Of a stretch of DNA of 64,000 bases, positions 46,918 through 57,712 are shown piece after piece. The stretch lies in assembly GCA_001600615.1 (NCBI GenBank), contig BCKK01000005.1:1859347-1923346 (forward strand), written 5' to 3'. The stretch comes from Dioszegia crocea. Lineage: Eukaryota > Basidiomycota > Tremellomycetes > Tremellales > Bulleribasidiaceae. A program made the position numbers and the translations under genes. Each line of letters opens with the position of its first letter. Position 1 is the first letter of the stretch. The notes beneath the pieces are model-generated. The model had not been told where the DNA came from. It saw nothing but the letters and a program-made list of their open reading frames with translations, and did no database searches.

Positions 46918-47420
46918 TATAAGCCCAACCGTCGATGCCGGTCGGTTGGCTGCGACTGACAACGCGCAGTCACAGATGTATTTTCTTGGACGTCGTTTCA
47001 GTATGCATTCACTCACCATCTCTTCAGCTGACCTGTTCGACTAAGCTTCTGTAGACGGATAGAGCTCGTACTGATATGTACAATCCAGGACGATTGACCC
47101 ATAGCGGGGTCTGAAAGTGACGCCACCGCGATGGCCTAGATTCGATCTCCGCCCAGGTCATCGCTGATTGTGTGCAGTGGAGCGGTCGAAACGCACGGTG
47201 CTCACCGTCCGGAGGGTGCACGTTCAAAGGAAAGGCGGATAAAAGGTGGTCTTACAGCACGACCCTGCGACGTGTATATAGCTGGCCCTTTGGGTCGGGG
47301 CCCTTCTCCTCTTTCACATCTCTACCTCCACCTCCGAGACAAACCAACAGAACCCACATCCCTGATTACGTTCGACCTCTTCCCAACGAACCTCCTTCCC
47401 CAACACCTCTTATCTGCGCC
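46918..47420. promoter_or_regulatory. intergenic region with a TATA-type promoter for orphan gene C
   Basis: GATAAAAGG at 47238-47246 and GTATATAGC at 47274-47282 lie ahead of a strongly C/T-rich leader. No gene in the first 250 bp. Confidence 0.5.
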
Positions 47421-47810
47421 ATGGCCCCTCCATTCGACCTGAGCGATTCATTTGCCCCTGCCTTCACTCCCGCCTCAGTTTCCAGCAGCACTGAACCCTT
47501 GACCATGAGATGGCAGAACGAGAGTGCGTTCGTTGACAACATCACAAGGAAAGTACCAACAAATGCCTGGGAACACGTGCGATACCACCTCCCGCAAACC
47601 GCTGGCGTGGTCTCCGCCTGCCCTCTGGGACCCGCGTGTTCCGTGACGAGGAATGATGACGAACGCGCCATCGTGGAAGCAATTGAGACACAGCTTCAGG
47701 GAATCCAGTATTACCAACTGAGGGAACGGATGAGCACGTTCGTGCACGGAGGTGGCCTGACTGGCGTTCTCGTGTCTGTCAAGGACGATCACGGGTATTC
47801 ATGGTCGTAG
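47421..47810 (+). CDS. small orphan protein C, 129 aa, intronless
   Basis: I do not recognise this protein. The ATG follows a pyrimidine-rich leader of about 130 bp and TATA-like elements (47238-47246, 47274-47282). The N-terminal 30 residues are Ser/Pro/Ala-rich. The core reads LTMRWQNES, then AWEHVRYHLPQ, then SACPLGPACS, then a helix rich in Glu and Gln (DERAIVEAIETQLQ), ending with strand-like LTGVLVSVKD. The order of elements echoes orphan genes A (11186) and B (12469). No signal peptide or membrane segment. Confidence 0.55.
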   Translation: MAPPFDLSDSFAPAFTPASVSSSTEPLTMRWQNESAFVDNITRKVPTNAWEHVRYHLPQTAGVVSACPLGPACSVTRNDDERAIVEAIETQLQGIQYYQLRERMSTFVHGGGLTGVLVSVKDDHGYSWS

Positions 47811-48227
47811 GCTTCCGCATCCCAACCTCAGTAGACTGTCGATTCCGTTGCAATGAGGTTGCAGTCCTGGTGGGCAAAGAGTTACTGAGACGACCGCAGG
47901 TGTAGAGTCATGATGCACGATGTTTGACCAAAATGACTTTGCGGAGAGCTGCAACTCAACAAAACACGAAACGCCGGATGATCCATTAGTCCTAGCTATA
48001 CACTACGTACAGATCTGCACCAGGGATTGCCGGAAGCATGTAAGGGTAGGTATCACAGTACAATATCTCATTTCTTTTTGTCATGAAGCACTCCGCATGG
48101 CTCAGGCAATACATATTTCGGTGCACCCATGTTTCCATCTATGGTTGATCTACCGATCGCCTTTTCAAGCTGAACTCCACTCTTGCAATTTCCATGACTT
48201 CCTTTCTCGCGCTCCATAACCCGTTTT
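47811..48227. other. convergent intergenic region
   Basis: Between the stop of orphan gene C (plus) and the stop of WBP1 (minus). No supported gene; presumed untranslated tails. Confidence 0.5.
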
Positions 48228-50950
48228 TCATTGGGCCTTCTTCTTCCCCTTCTCTTCTCCAAGCCCCAACCACATCCCGCAGAATAGCAGGAATGCCAGA
48301 CTGACACTGATTGTAGCCCCGTAGAAAGGGTAAGCACCAGTGATGAAGCGTTTGTGCTCGTCATGACGGAGTGGGACCACAGCAGTGGTGGTAGATGAGC
48401 GGATGTAGGTGTATCTAATGAGAGGTCAGCTAAGCGGTCCAGCTTGAGGGTGGTCGAGAAGGAAGGGAGCGTGAAGTGAGAAACAGGGGTCAATCCCACT
48501 CGGTATTATTATCCTTCCACCGTCCACCGTCCACCGTCCACTGTGAATTGAGAACCCTCTAATCCGTCCTATCGGCGTCAAACTTCATGACCAATAAGAG
48601 CCCCAGAAACCGCCTCTTGACCACTTCACCATCATTACGCTTTCACCTTCCCTCATGTCCGGCATGACGATCCGATCAGCCACCCGGACCTCCACCAGAA
48701 TTGCACCTCCCTCATTATTCTCTCTCCCCGATAGGACCCTCTCCGTTCGCAAGACGCAAATTCCGTAAAGTCCAATCGCAATATTCAGACCACAAGAAAG
48801 CTCAGAGCCGAAACTCACCCAGGTCTCCAGTACTCCACCACAAACTTGAACACGCCATGCCTATCCGGCGCCCTAAAGTTCGCGCTGAAAGTAGTGGCCG
48901 ATCCACCAGTGGCGGTGTTGTTCAGCACAAGCGGGACTCGGAAGAAAGGGTCGAGCATCGTAAAGTCCAATTGAAGGTCGGTAGGTGGGGTGGGAAGAGG
49001 GTCGTATGTTGATGTGAGGGGGTTGTAGGTTGCGAGTGAAATAGAGTAGGCCTATAAGGTAAGCACGATGCCGAGATTGCCACGTTGAGTTATTGTAGTT
49101 TGGATTGTGGCTGAGAACGAGGATAAGGGGACATCTGGTTCAATAGGGAAGAACCGGGGTGGATGGAACCCGCACGAGTCAAAGCTCGGACAAAGATGAA
49201 TGAGGAAGTGCAGATTGGAGGATTAAGAGAGTAGAGGGGAGGAATTACAGACGCAGAAGAAGGGAGTTGGAGAGGGATGCGGAGAGGTGAATCCGATTCC
49301 CCTCAGACTTGTGTATGGCCTTACTCCCTCTCCATGCTCCAGACCAGCTTCGACTTCCTACTCGACTTCCTAATCGACTTCCTACTCGACTTCCTAATCG
49401 ACTTCCTACTCTATCCACCAGTTTCCAACGAGTCAATGATATCGATCAGAGAGACCCAACTCACAATTTGCTCATTCTTCCGGTATTCTGCCTTCTCAAC
49501 CTCGCCGCCGCTCTGTGACCAATGCGTACTACTGACGACCTTCAATACGCCTGTCTCCTGGAAGAGCCATTTTGTGAAATCCTCCGCGAAGCCTTTGTTG
49601 CCGGTGAGATGTCTGGTGTGTCAGCGGCTGAGTTGGAGATTATGACTAAAGAGCGAGATGTGATGTGAGCCGAGACCAGAGGATACAGAAATCATAGAGA
49701 GTTCCTATTTCGGCTGACACTGCTCTCAGACTTCTCAGACTCAGAGCATTCCCATTTCGCACACGCCGCCTCTTGAGACCAAGCCCCATATGCCCATTCC
49801 ACTGATGCCGAGGTCTCCCCCTCACTCGATCCACCGGGTAGCTCTTGCCCACCTTCGAGGATTGTACCAACTCAGAATCCGAAATGAGACTCACTTGATA
49901 CCCTCGCCATCCGTGACTTCAGCCCCCCAGAACTCATCCGCCACAACAGCACCCGCGCCAACAAATCCAATCCGGACATTGTCCCTAGTCTGGAACGCGC
50001 TGACAACGCCCGCAGCTTTCCCTCCAAGTACAACGTCTCCGCCCTTCTTGCCCAACTGACTATCCACTTCAGCCTCATCCGCCGCTCCACCAGTAGATTT
50101 GTCTGAGCCAATGTAAGAACCTCTTGGCGCAGTGAGCACGGGGAAGAGATATGGTGATTCGCCCAACGAGTGGACGATTCCAGCGGGGAAAACGATAGGT
50201 CCGCCAGATAATGTCGAAGGGGAAAGTACGGGATTGGCTGGTGAGGCTGAGATGAGGGGAGAGGCCGCGGGATAGATAAGTGCGGCTGAAGGAGACGAAG
50301 AGGTAGATGAGAAGGGCGATATGAGGGTGTTTCCTGACGAAGCGGAGTTATCGGTGAATTCAAGGTCGTATTCTCTGAAAGTATCTCTGTTGATCGGAGA
50401 GAGAGATGGAGAGAGGAGGTATAGAGTGTTGATTCCTGCTAGTTGGGCGTGCATGACTGATTGTGGGGAGAGTGAGGTAGAGAAGGCTGAGACGTCAGCG
50501 GTGGACCATATCTTGAAGGGACGGCTTCTCCGAGGATCAAGTCGAGCTCTAGCAGAGGAAACCCGTCTACTGAGAACTCGCAGACCTTCCGTCCGCTCTC
50601 TCTATGGTGTTCATAAATGGTGAGATGCACTTACACTTTGTGCTCGGCGCGTACATGATCAGATGGTCGTACATCCGCTCTCCAAACTTGGTCAATTCGG
50701 CCGAATCATCTTTTGGCGTTTTGAAGGTAAGGCTGTAGCCTCTGGCTGGTATCGATATCAGCGTCAACTCCAGTTGCATCTAGCGAGCACTGCCAAACCC
50801 ACACTCTAGTGATGACCAGAACTTGGAATAAGCATCCTTCTGGATTCCAGATTCTAGGACGACTAATACGCGGTCGCCCGTGCTTGATTTTGCCAGGGCC
50901 AAAGACAGCATTGAAGCCACGGAAGCGACGAAGGAGAGCGGTAGGCGCAT
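48228..50950 (-). CDS. WBP1: oligosaccharyltransferase 48-kDa subunit (Wbp1/OST48)
   Basis: ER membrane subunit of the N-glycosylation complex. Six exons (50950-50803, 50745-50635, 50486-49895, 49612-49465, 49051-48819, 48414-48228) encode 472 aa. There is a signal peptide (MRLPLSFVASVASMLSLALA), then RVLVVLESG, SRGYSLTFKTP, REYDLEFTDN, GNKGFAEDFTKWLFQETGVLK and VFKFVVEYWRPG. The signature C-terminus is YTYIRSSTTTAVVPLRHDEHKRF, with a final membrane helix (ISVSLAFLLFCGMWLGL) and a KGKKKAQ cytosolic ER-retrieval tail. Four of the five introns are long (148, 282, 413 and 404 nt), against 32-75 nt for most of the window. One contains a 12-bp tandem repeat. A 5' donor GTGGGT ends exon 1. Confidence 0.94.
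48522..48545. repeat. 8-bp tandem repeat in a WBP1 intron
   Basis: Three copies of CCACCGTC-type units (CACCGTCCACCGTCCACCGTC) in the 404-nt intron at 48415-48818. Probably a simple sequence slippage tract. Confidence 0.6.
49352..49411. repeat. 12-bp tandem repeat, five copies, in a WBP1 intron
   Basis: Perfectly alternating units GACTTCCTACTC and GACTTCCTAATC (positions 49352, 49364, 49376, 49388, 49400), that is a 24-bp repeat made of two 12-mers differing at one base. It lies within the 413-nt intron 49052-49464. Confidence 0.9.
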
Positions 50951-51402
50951 GGTGCTAGCTTGCCTCTGAGCGCTGTATCGAGGCTGAGTGAGGTATGGTA
51001 TGGTATTATATGGACAGTGCCAGAGCCATTTTGGCCTGGACGTGGCAGTGACGCACGGGTCTCAAGTGCCACACTCGGCTATCGCCGCCGCCACCCAGGG
51101 ATTCAAAATTGACATGGCCATCTCCAGCTTCGACATCTATACCTTGCTCAATACTATCACTACTAAACATACGCACTAGCTGTATCGCATTGCTACAGCC
51201 CTCGAACCCGATAGGCGATATAATTACTCGCGTTTACCAAATCGGAATCCAATCACCACAAGCGCTACAATAGCCAAGGCAAACCGAGTTCTCCTTACAC
51301 ACACGCTTCCGCATATTCTGCTTCTTTCTCCAACCCCACCGATAGACTTAACACGTACGTCAACCTCTCAATCTCATACTTACCCCTTGCTGACAATTCA
51401 GA
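50951..51402. promoter_or_regulatory. divergent promoter of WBP1 and TSR2, with a probable TSR2 5' leader intron
   Basis: GTACGT at 51355, branch CTGAC and acceptor TTCAG ending at 51401 form a 47-nt intron just upstream of the TSR2 ATG (51403). The rest holds both promoters. No TATA motif stands out. Confidence 0.55.
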
Positions 51403-52053
51403 ATGTCGTCCACTTCTGCCCCTCCTCCCCAACCCCAAATCCTCCTATTCGCCCGCGCCGTCCTTGCCGTCCTCGACCTCTGGCCAGCCCTCACCATCGC
51501 CGTCAAGGAGTCCTGGGGCGGTCCGGAGTCATCTGAAAAGAAGACCTGGATAGCTTCTACCCTCATCGACGAATTTGAATCCCGCACCGTCTTCTCCCCT
51601 CCCTCTCCATCCGGATCGATACTCGTCGACCCCAAGTCGGACCACCCACTCGACTTTGACGAGATTGCCGATCTCCTGCATCAGGTGATGTCGGACGAAT
51701 TTGACGCCAACTTGGAGGATGGAAGTATTGAGATAGTGGCGAGGGATCTGGGAAGGGTGTGGGAGGTGATTGTCCAAAAGGGGGATGTGGAGGGATTGAG
51801 GGAGGTAGAGATCCTGGAGAAGAGGGTAGAGGAGCGGAAGGGCAAGGGAGTGCAGGCTACAAAGGGGTCAGGGCCGGATGTAGGGGAGGACGGGGAAGAA
51901 CTCAGTGATGATAGTGAAGATGGAAGTGATGATGAGGATGAGGATGGGATGGAGGTGGATGAGGCTCCGGCGCTGGTCCCGAGAGAAAGAGTGGAGAAGG
52001 TGGTTGATGAGGATGGGTTCGAGTTGGTTCAGAAGGGGAACAAGCGCAAGTAG
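51403..52053 (+). CDS. TSR2: pre-rRNA-processing protein Tsr2
   Basis: Escortin-type chaperone that delivers eS26 to 90S/40S precursors. A single coding exon of 216 aa. The N-terminal helical domain (ILLFARAVLAVLDLWPALTIAV, WIASTLIDEFESRTV, DEIADLLHQVMSDEFDANLEDGS, VARDLGRVWEVIVQKGD) matches the Tsr2 fold. The C-terminus has the usual acidic tract (DDSEDGSDDEDEDGMEVDE) and the conserved closing VVDEDGFELVQK. An intron lies in the 5' leader (51355-51401). Confidence 0.93.
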   Translation: MSSTSAPPPQPQILLFARAVLAVLDLWPALTIAVKESWGGPESSEKKTWIASTLIDEFESRTVFSPPSPSGSILVDPKSDHPLDFDEIADLLHQVMSDEFDANLEDGSIEIVARDLGRVWEVIVQKGDVEGLREVEILEKRVEERKGKGVQATKGSGPDVGEDGEELSDDSEDGSDDEDEDGMEVDEAPALVPRERVEKVVDEDGFELVQKGNKRK

Positions 52054-52566
52054 AGGGCTGGGCGATCGGTGGTTGGCCGACTACGGAGTACCGAAGAGTG
52101 ATTGGGCGAAATCGAATTCTCGGATCACACTACTCTCACCTCGCTACTCTACCGCCAACATCATCGTTTTCACTACTCCGCTATAACATCATACCACATA
52201 TTGCACCCCCTTCTAGCCGATCACCGCATCGCATCTCTCCTGCCCCAATGCGTCACCTGCCCACTTGACCCATACATCACATGCATATAATCGGTTCTCA
52301 AAGGTCCAGCCACATCCCTTCCGCGGCCATCCGGCATACTTTCACTTGGCGAATTATGACATACGGTCAAGAGGGAAGAGGCGGTTAGATCGTGTTGGGT
52401 CAAGGTCTGGATGTCCCCCTTATCACCCAAGTCGCTCTTGGCCTTACCCCTTTCTACCCTCTGCCCGACTTTTGACCTCCACCACTTGAATCCAGCCCTT
52501 CTACTTTTCACCTCATTTTTTTTTAATATTCTCACTCCACTTTACCCTCCAGTCTAATTCATAGCA

Positions 52567-52620
52567 ACATCCCACATCCCACATCCCACATCCCACATCC
52601 CACATCCCACATCCCACATC
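52567..52620. repeat. ACATCCC minisatellite, about 7.7 copies
   Basis: Seven perfect heptamers ACATCCC followed by a partial copy, ending ACATCTC. No coding frame runs through it. Confidence 0.9.
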
Positions 52621-52725
52621 TCACCCCTCCCCTTCAACTACCCCTTTCTCCACGCTTTCATACCTTCATCTCTCCCAGCTTTGCCCTCGCCCATTCAACC
52701 CAACTCTACCTTCACCGGAGATCAA

Positions 52726-52842
52726 CCCAGCGCGACTCCCCTGCGCACTTCTCGTGGCCCCGCCCTTACCACGTATACTCCTACTTGGGGGGATAGGTGG
52801 GAAGGAGGCACACGAGAGAAGCGGCGGGGTGGTCGCGCTGGG
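52726..52842. repeat. inverted-repeat element, copy 1 (117 bp)
   Basis: Starts CCCAGCGCGAC and ends with its exact complement GTCGCGCTGGG. The arms stay complementary, with a few mismatches, for about 45 bp (left CTTCTCGTGGCCCCGCC; right GGCACACGAGAGAAGCGG). The loop is short and unrelated to that of copy 2. No target-site duplication is visible. Confidence 0.75.
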
Positions 52843-53242
52843 CTAAATCTTCACCCTCAATTCCTTCATCCCTCAGTATCCGTTCAAAATCCCATCTATA
52901 ATCCACCTATCATCTGTATCCTACCTCTAATCCTTGCCACCCATCCCTCTTTCAGGCATATATCTAAACCCTCGACCTTGGCTCTTTAATTATATCCTTT
53001 TCTAACTCTTCTACCCCTTCCCGACGGATACTCTCATCTACGTATTCCGATCCCTCTTCTATATAATTTCCATCCCTTGTTCTTTACCTCTACCCCTCTC
53101 CTCCCTACCTCTTCTTCCTACCCTTTTGCTTTCCTCTTCACATCCCACTTTGTCGCTCACCCCCAATCCTCGCCACCATATGCCTACACATACACCTCCT
53201 ACCTCCCAGCTACCACTATCTTCCTCATACCGCCATGGGAAA

Positions 53243-53345
53243 CCCAGCGCGACTCCCCCGCGCACTTCTCGTGGCCTCGCCCTTCCCATCATTACGCTCT
53301 GTGGTGAGGAGGCACACGAGAGAAGCGGCGGGGNGGTCGCGCTGG
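53243..53345. repeat. inverted-repeat element, copy 2 (103 bp)
   Basis: The same arms as copy 1 (CCCAGCGCGACTCCCC... and ...GGTCGCGCTGG), in the same orientation 500 bp away, with a different loop. It contains the only undetermined base of the window (53334), which may itself reflect an assembly difficulty in the hairpin. Confidence 0.75.
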
Positions 53346-54499
53346 TGATTATGGCTTTGGTGGCGTAGGGAATCCCCACATGTATCATGTTTTCTTTTGA
53401 TAAGGCCATGCTACTTCGTGGCCGACACCCTCACTTCTTCCTTCGATGCACAACTCTTGTTATCTTCTCAATCAGCCCCGCACACTGACAAGACACAAAC
53501 TGACCAGTTCTGAGCCTTCAACTCTGATGAAACTCATCATGCTATGTATGCAGTGGGTCGACCAGACCTCACAGTCCCGCCCTGTCCCAGCAAGGGTAAC
53601 ATTCGGCCAACCTGCATCTCTCACCTATTATGGCGGACCTGCAACAGAGTGTAGGTATCACCAGAATCGAAGGCGCTGAAGACTTTTTAAGCGGTGACTT
53701 CGGGAGGGCGGAGTTTGGGTGATCACTCTGCGCTACTTATTTCGAAGAAGCTCCTGTCAGCGTCCATGACCTTGACAGTAGTTTAATATGGCAAGTCCAG
53801 ACTCCTATGCCGAGGTGCAAGTCTGCGCGGCAGAGCACACCAGACATTGGACTCATGTAGGTAGCTCTTCGACCCCATACTAAAAAGTTTAAGGTAATGT
53901 GCAATCTGATAAGACTCCACACTGCTGCGTATTGTGATACCGAGCAGCTAGGCGGCGGAGCAGTGACACGCGAAGGCTGAGCTGGGCTTGTGTGTACTGT
54001 AGATGATGTAGATGCGGTGGACGCCAATGTAATTGAAAACTTGAATTGACTGGCACACATCACCCTACTCACGAACTCCCGAGTGAGTCAAGCTGCTCCA
54101 TGCGCAATGTTCAGATCTCTTCATTGTGTGGAGTCTTATCAGGCGAAAGTTCCATCCGGCAGCTTGGCGACGGACGAGCTGGATGTAGGTCCTGCTGGCA
54201 TTGAGAAATACCCAGGTGGGACGTGGTCCTGGTCAGGACGTGGTCAAATCGTTCTACGTGACCTTTCTTGACCGAATTCCTTCTGCCTGCAATATAGGCT
54301 ACTCGCACCCGCTCTTCATTGAATTGGAAGGATCCGGATAGACAGATCCAAGATGATCACATTTCTGACTGAGCAAAGCATGACTGATGTATAATTAATT
54401 TATGTAGGCAGACCCTAAATGTAAAGAATAGTTAATACAACCCTGACCGATCTGCAAGATCCCAGCATAAGATACTATCCCCAATCCTCCTTCTCTTTC

Positions 54500-57400
54500 C
54501 TACATCCCAGCCATGATAGGAGGGCTCATATTCCCAGGTATCCCCATGCCCATCCCGTCACCTCCCGATCTGGAATCCATTCCCGTTGCCCTGAAAGCCG
54601 CAGTTAAACCCCTATCCATCTCCTCTGCCTCCCTACCCTTCACCACCGGTCCCGCCACAGACGGAAAGTATCCGGTCGATCCGCCTCCGTGCTTGTGGGA
54701 CTGGTTGAAGAGCGGCCGAGGAGTCGCTAGACCTGATCCGGACTGGCTCGATGATGAGTGAGCAAAATACTCGTCGAGCGAAGAGCTAGAGTGGATTCGG
54801 CGTGGGGGTGCGGGGATGGAGGGGCTGTTGTAGATGTCGGTATATGCATTGGAAGGGGTAGGAGTGGTTGATGTGGTGGAAGCGCCTCCCCAGCAAAATC
54901 TAATACGTCAGCCGGGATCCTATATGACGTGAATTCCGCTTTGTCTGCACTCCCCATGGATCCTATTGAGACTGCGGATCAACGAAAGTGTAACTCACTG
55001 CTCAATGAAACTACTATAACTAGCAATGCTGTCCGTACTACTCTGATCCCTGCTTGCCACAAATCGACTCAGATTCAGATCTGCCGGACTTGGCTGATCC
55101 AAACTTCGAGGACTATCGCTGTTCTCGGTTGAGGTGACTGACGATCCGCTCGTACCGAGGGTAGGCGGGGAAGGGGATCGAGAGACGTCTGGTTCGGAAT
55201 TGGTAGGTGACAGTGTCGCGTGCCGAGACAGAGGACTCGACGGGAGTGTGTTCCGGGGCATACTAGCCGTCGAGACAGTAAGGGGTGACCGAGATGGGGG
55301 AAGTGAGGTAGTGATGACTGCGGGTGAGGTTTGGCTTCGACCCAGTGTTGGCCGACTTGGGGATTTGGGTGAACCAGAAACCGAAAGTGTTCCGGCTGAT
55401 ATCGACGCGATCGGGCTTTCGGGGGGTGGAGGAGATGGTCCTTGAACCGTGAGGTCAGGAATGTCGAGAGGGGTGGGTAGTTGTCTGGCGGAGACAGGGA
55501 CGGGGACGGGAAGAGGAGATCCGACCTTAGACGACGGATAGCTGGCTGGAGAATCCGAAATAATGCCATTCATTCCGACTTTGGAATTTGGAGGTGCGAA
55601 GAACTCCAAACCCGAAGCTCCGAATGAAGGCTCGGGTAGACCGATCGGACTATATCTAGGCGAGTAGTAGTCCATACCTGGTCGTTCAGGTCGGGAGGGG
55701 GTGTTGTCCTTCTCCTTGGTGTCGAAAGCCAACAGTCCAGTTCGTACTGCTGGCAGCTCCACGGTCCTGGTATCAGGTGACGCAGCACGAGTACCCTTGA
55801 ACGCAGCTCCGAAATCGTACCGTGCCGCAAGACCTTGATTAGGGATGCCCTGCGGCGGGTCATTATCGGCCGAGAGGGATGAGAAACCCTTCCGAGGAGA
55901 TCCGTTAGGCGAACCGCCGAAGCCAAAGTTGACGCCGCGTTTGCTGGCCGAGAGGAAGGTAGAGCGATTGGGAGATATTGGGCCATTGAGCTCGTCATCT
56001 TCCGCCGTCAACCTTGACAGCTTCTCCCTCAACCCCGCCAGCCTCGTATCGTCCTGTCCGTTGATACCGCCTCCGCCCCATGCCTTCCGTCCCCTTCCTG
56101 CCGGCACTGCCTTCTCCACCACCACCGCCTTCTTCTCAAAGTTCACCTGATAATTCTGCCCATTGTTGCTATCCCACAACTCCCGCCCTTCCGAATTATA
56201 CCTGACACACATAAAAAGCGTCTTCTCCTCAATCTTGCTCATCATGTCTCCCAGCTTGATTGTAAATCCGAAACGATCATACGCCCCATCCCGAATTGTC
56301 TCCTTGTGGACGGCAGATACTTCAGAAGTAGTCTGCCACCAATCGAATGTGAACCGTACGGCAACCCATTTGTTGAAGGCGAAATTCCGAACAACAATCA
56401 CCCCGCGGATGAGTTTACGATCGGCATCATCGAGTTGTAAGGATTCGAGTTGTAGATCAGAGTAGGTATCGGGTGATGAGGGGAAGTTGGGGAGTTTGAT
56501 CGAGAGCAGCTTCTTCTCCTCCACCTGCGTTGCTCTGCTCGCACCCTCTTCATCTGTCGATGGGAATGGGAATTCTTCACCTTCGGAAGTGGTGTATTGA
56601 GTGGGTGACCCGTTCCGACTGACAACTTGGGGTTTGTGATCCTTGTTGAACAGCTTGACTCGCTCGAGCTGCGAGTCAAAGTGCACGTTCTTTGGAAAAT
56701 TGGGTGTGGCGGGAAGGGATTTATAGCCGCGAGAGGGGAAGTCGGGGGATTGACTGGCGTCGGACGAGTCGGGGAATAGGGGTGAGTCTCGCTCAATCAG
56801 AGGGGTTCCGCCGGCAGTAAGAGGACCGCCGTACTTGAGAGCAGGTTTGACGAGCTCGCCCGATTTCTTTCGGATGAGTTTGGCAGAGTAGGGCGAGCGG
56901 ATGTAGGTGGAGGCGGAGTCGATGTGGGCAGGAATGGGGATGATACCGGTAAAATCAAGCTTGAGACCGTTGTCTCTTGCTCGTCGAATCAGGGGGATGT
57001 TGTCATCTGCACTAATTGTGCGAACTCGAGCGGAATGTGGGAAAGTTTTGGATGATGATGGATTGGACAGTGTGGGGAGGTGAGTCTCCGATTGAGCCCG
57101 AATAGGACCTCGCCGGGGCAGGGAATTTCCTGGGCCAGATGACGATGTGGATATGGTAGATGTCGATCCTCTTGGCTCAGTATTGGTCAGACCGAGAGGA
57201 CTAGCCGCCGTCCGCTCAGGACTATTGCTTCTCGAATTATTCGCGCTGCTGGCGGCAGAGCTGCTGTTGGATCCGGGTATTTCCGTGAAGCCGAATAGAC
57301 GAGGTCGACGACCGCGACGGAGATTGAGCTGCAGAGAGTCGGCAGTCATTGCGAGGTTGCGGCGAGGGGGAGAGCGGACCTCAGGAAGGACATGTAGAGG

Positions 57401-57712
57401 AATGAGATTTGCGGGTGCAGGTTGAGGTGGTTGTATAGGCAAGTCAGGTTGACTCGGAATAGGTGGGAGGTGAATAGGTGTAGGTGAGGGAGGTGTTTCT
57501 CGCTCAGGAGTGGGCGGTTGGATAAAGATGGAGCGGATACTCTCGTGTCTAGAAGTCAGCAAAGAACTCTTTCGCTTTGCAAGAACCTAGACTCACAAAG
57601 CGGGCTTCTTCTTCTCCACCCTGGCTTCCACCATCTGCTCCACCATCACGTCTTCTCTCTTCCCATTGCTCATTTGAACCATCTTCACCGCAGTAGATAG
57701 CGGATGTGGCAT
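54500..57712 (-). CDS. PP1 regulatory subunit with CBM21 glycogen-binding domain (Gac1/Pig family)
   Basis: Targets protein phosphatase 1 to glycogen or related sites. Three exons (57712-57597, 57548-54999, 54899-54500) encode 1021 aa. Start MPHPLSTAVKM is preferred because upstream introns (including a 32-nt one at 57756-57787) appear to lie in the leader. A Ser/Pro-rich N-terminus leads to the PP1-docking motif in PKNVHFDSQLE (RVxF type). The CBM21 domain follows: LDDADRKLIRGVIVVRNFAF, NKWVAVRFTFDWW, YDRFGFTIKL, LFMCVRYNSEGRELWD, SNNGQNYQVNF. Then comes a long disordered Ser/Pro tail. The stop at 54995 is only apparent: it overlaps a GTGAGT donor. Splicing to 54899 adds 132 residues starting QFCWGGAST, an open frame to the TAG at 54500. 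Confidence 0.88.

Larger units (their letters stand above)
52054..54499. other. 2.4-kb gene-free region, pyrimidine-rich on the + strand
   Basis: No coding frame is supported. From about 52100 to 53230 the + strand is strongly C/T-rich. It contains a nine-T run near 52512-52521, an ACATCCC minisatellite (52567-52620), and two related inverted repeats (52726-52842, 53243-53345). Position 53334 is an unresolved base (N). A non-coding transcript, a non-autonomous mobile element remnant or a structural region are all possible. Confidence 0.6.

Noticed and set aside
54513..54761. 82-codon + strand frame beginning MIGGLIFPG, first taken for a small gene
   Set aside because: It is the complement of the last exon of the PP1 regulatory subunit, which is supported by splice signals and frame.
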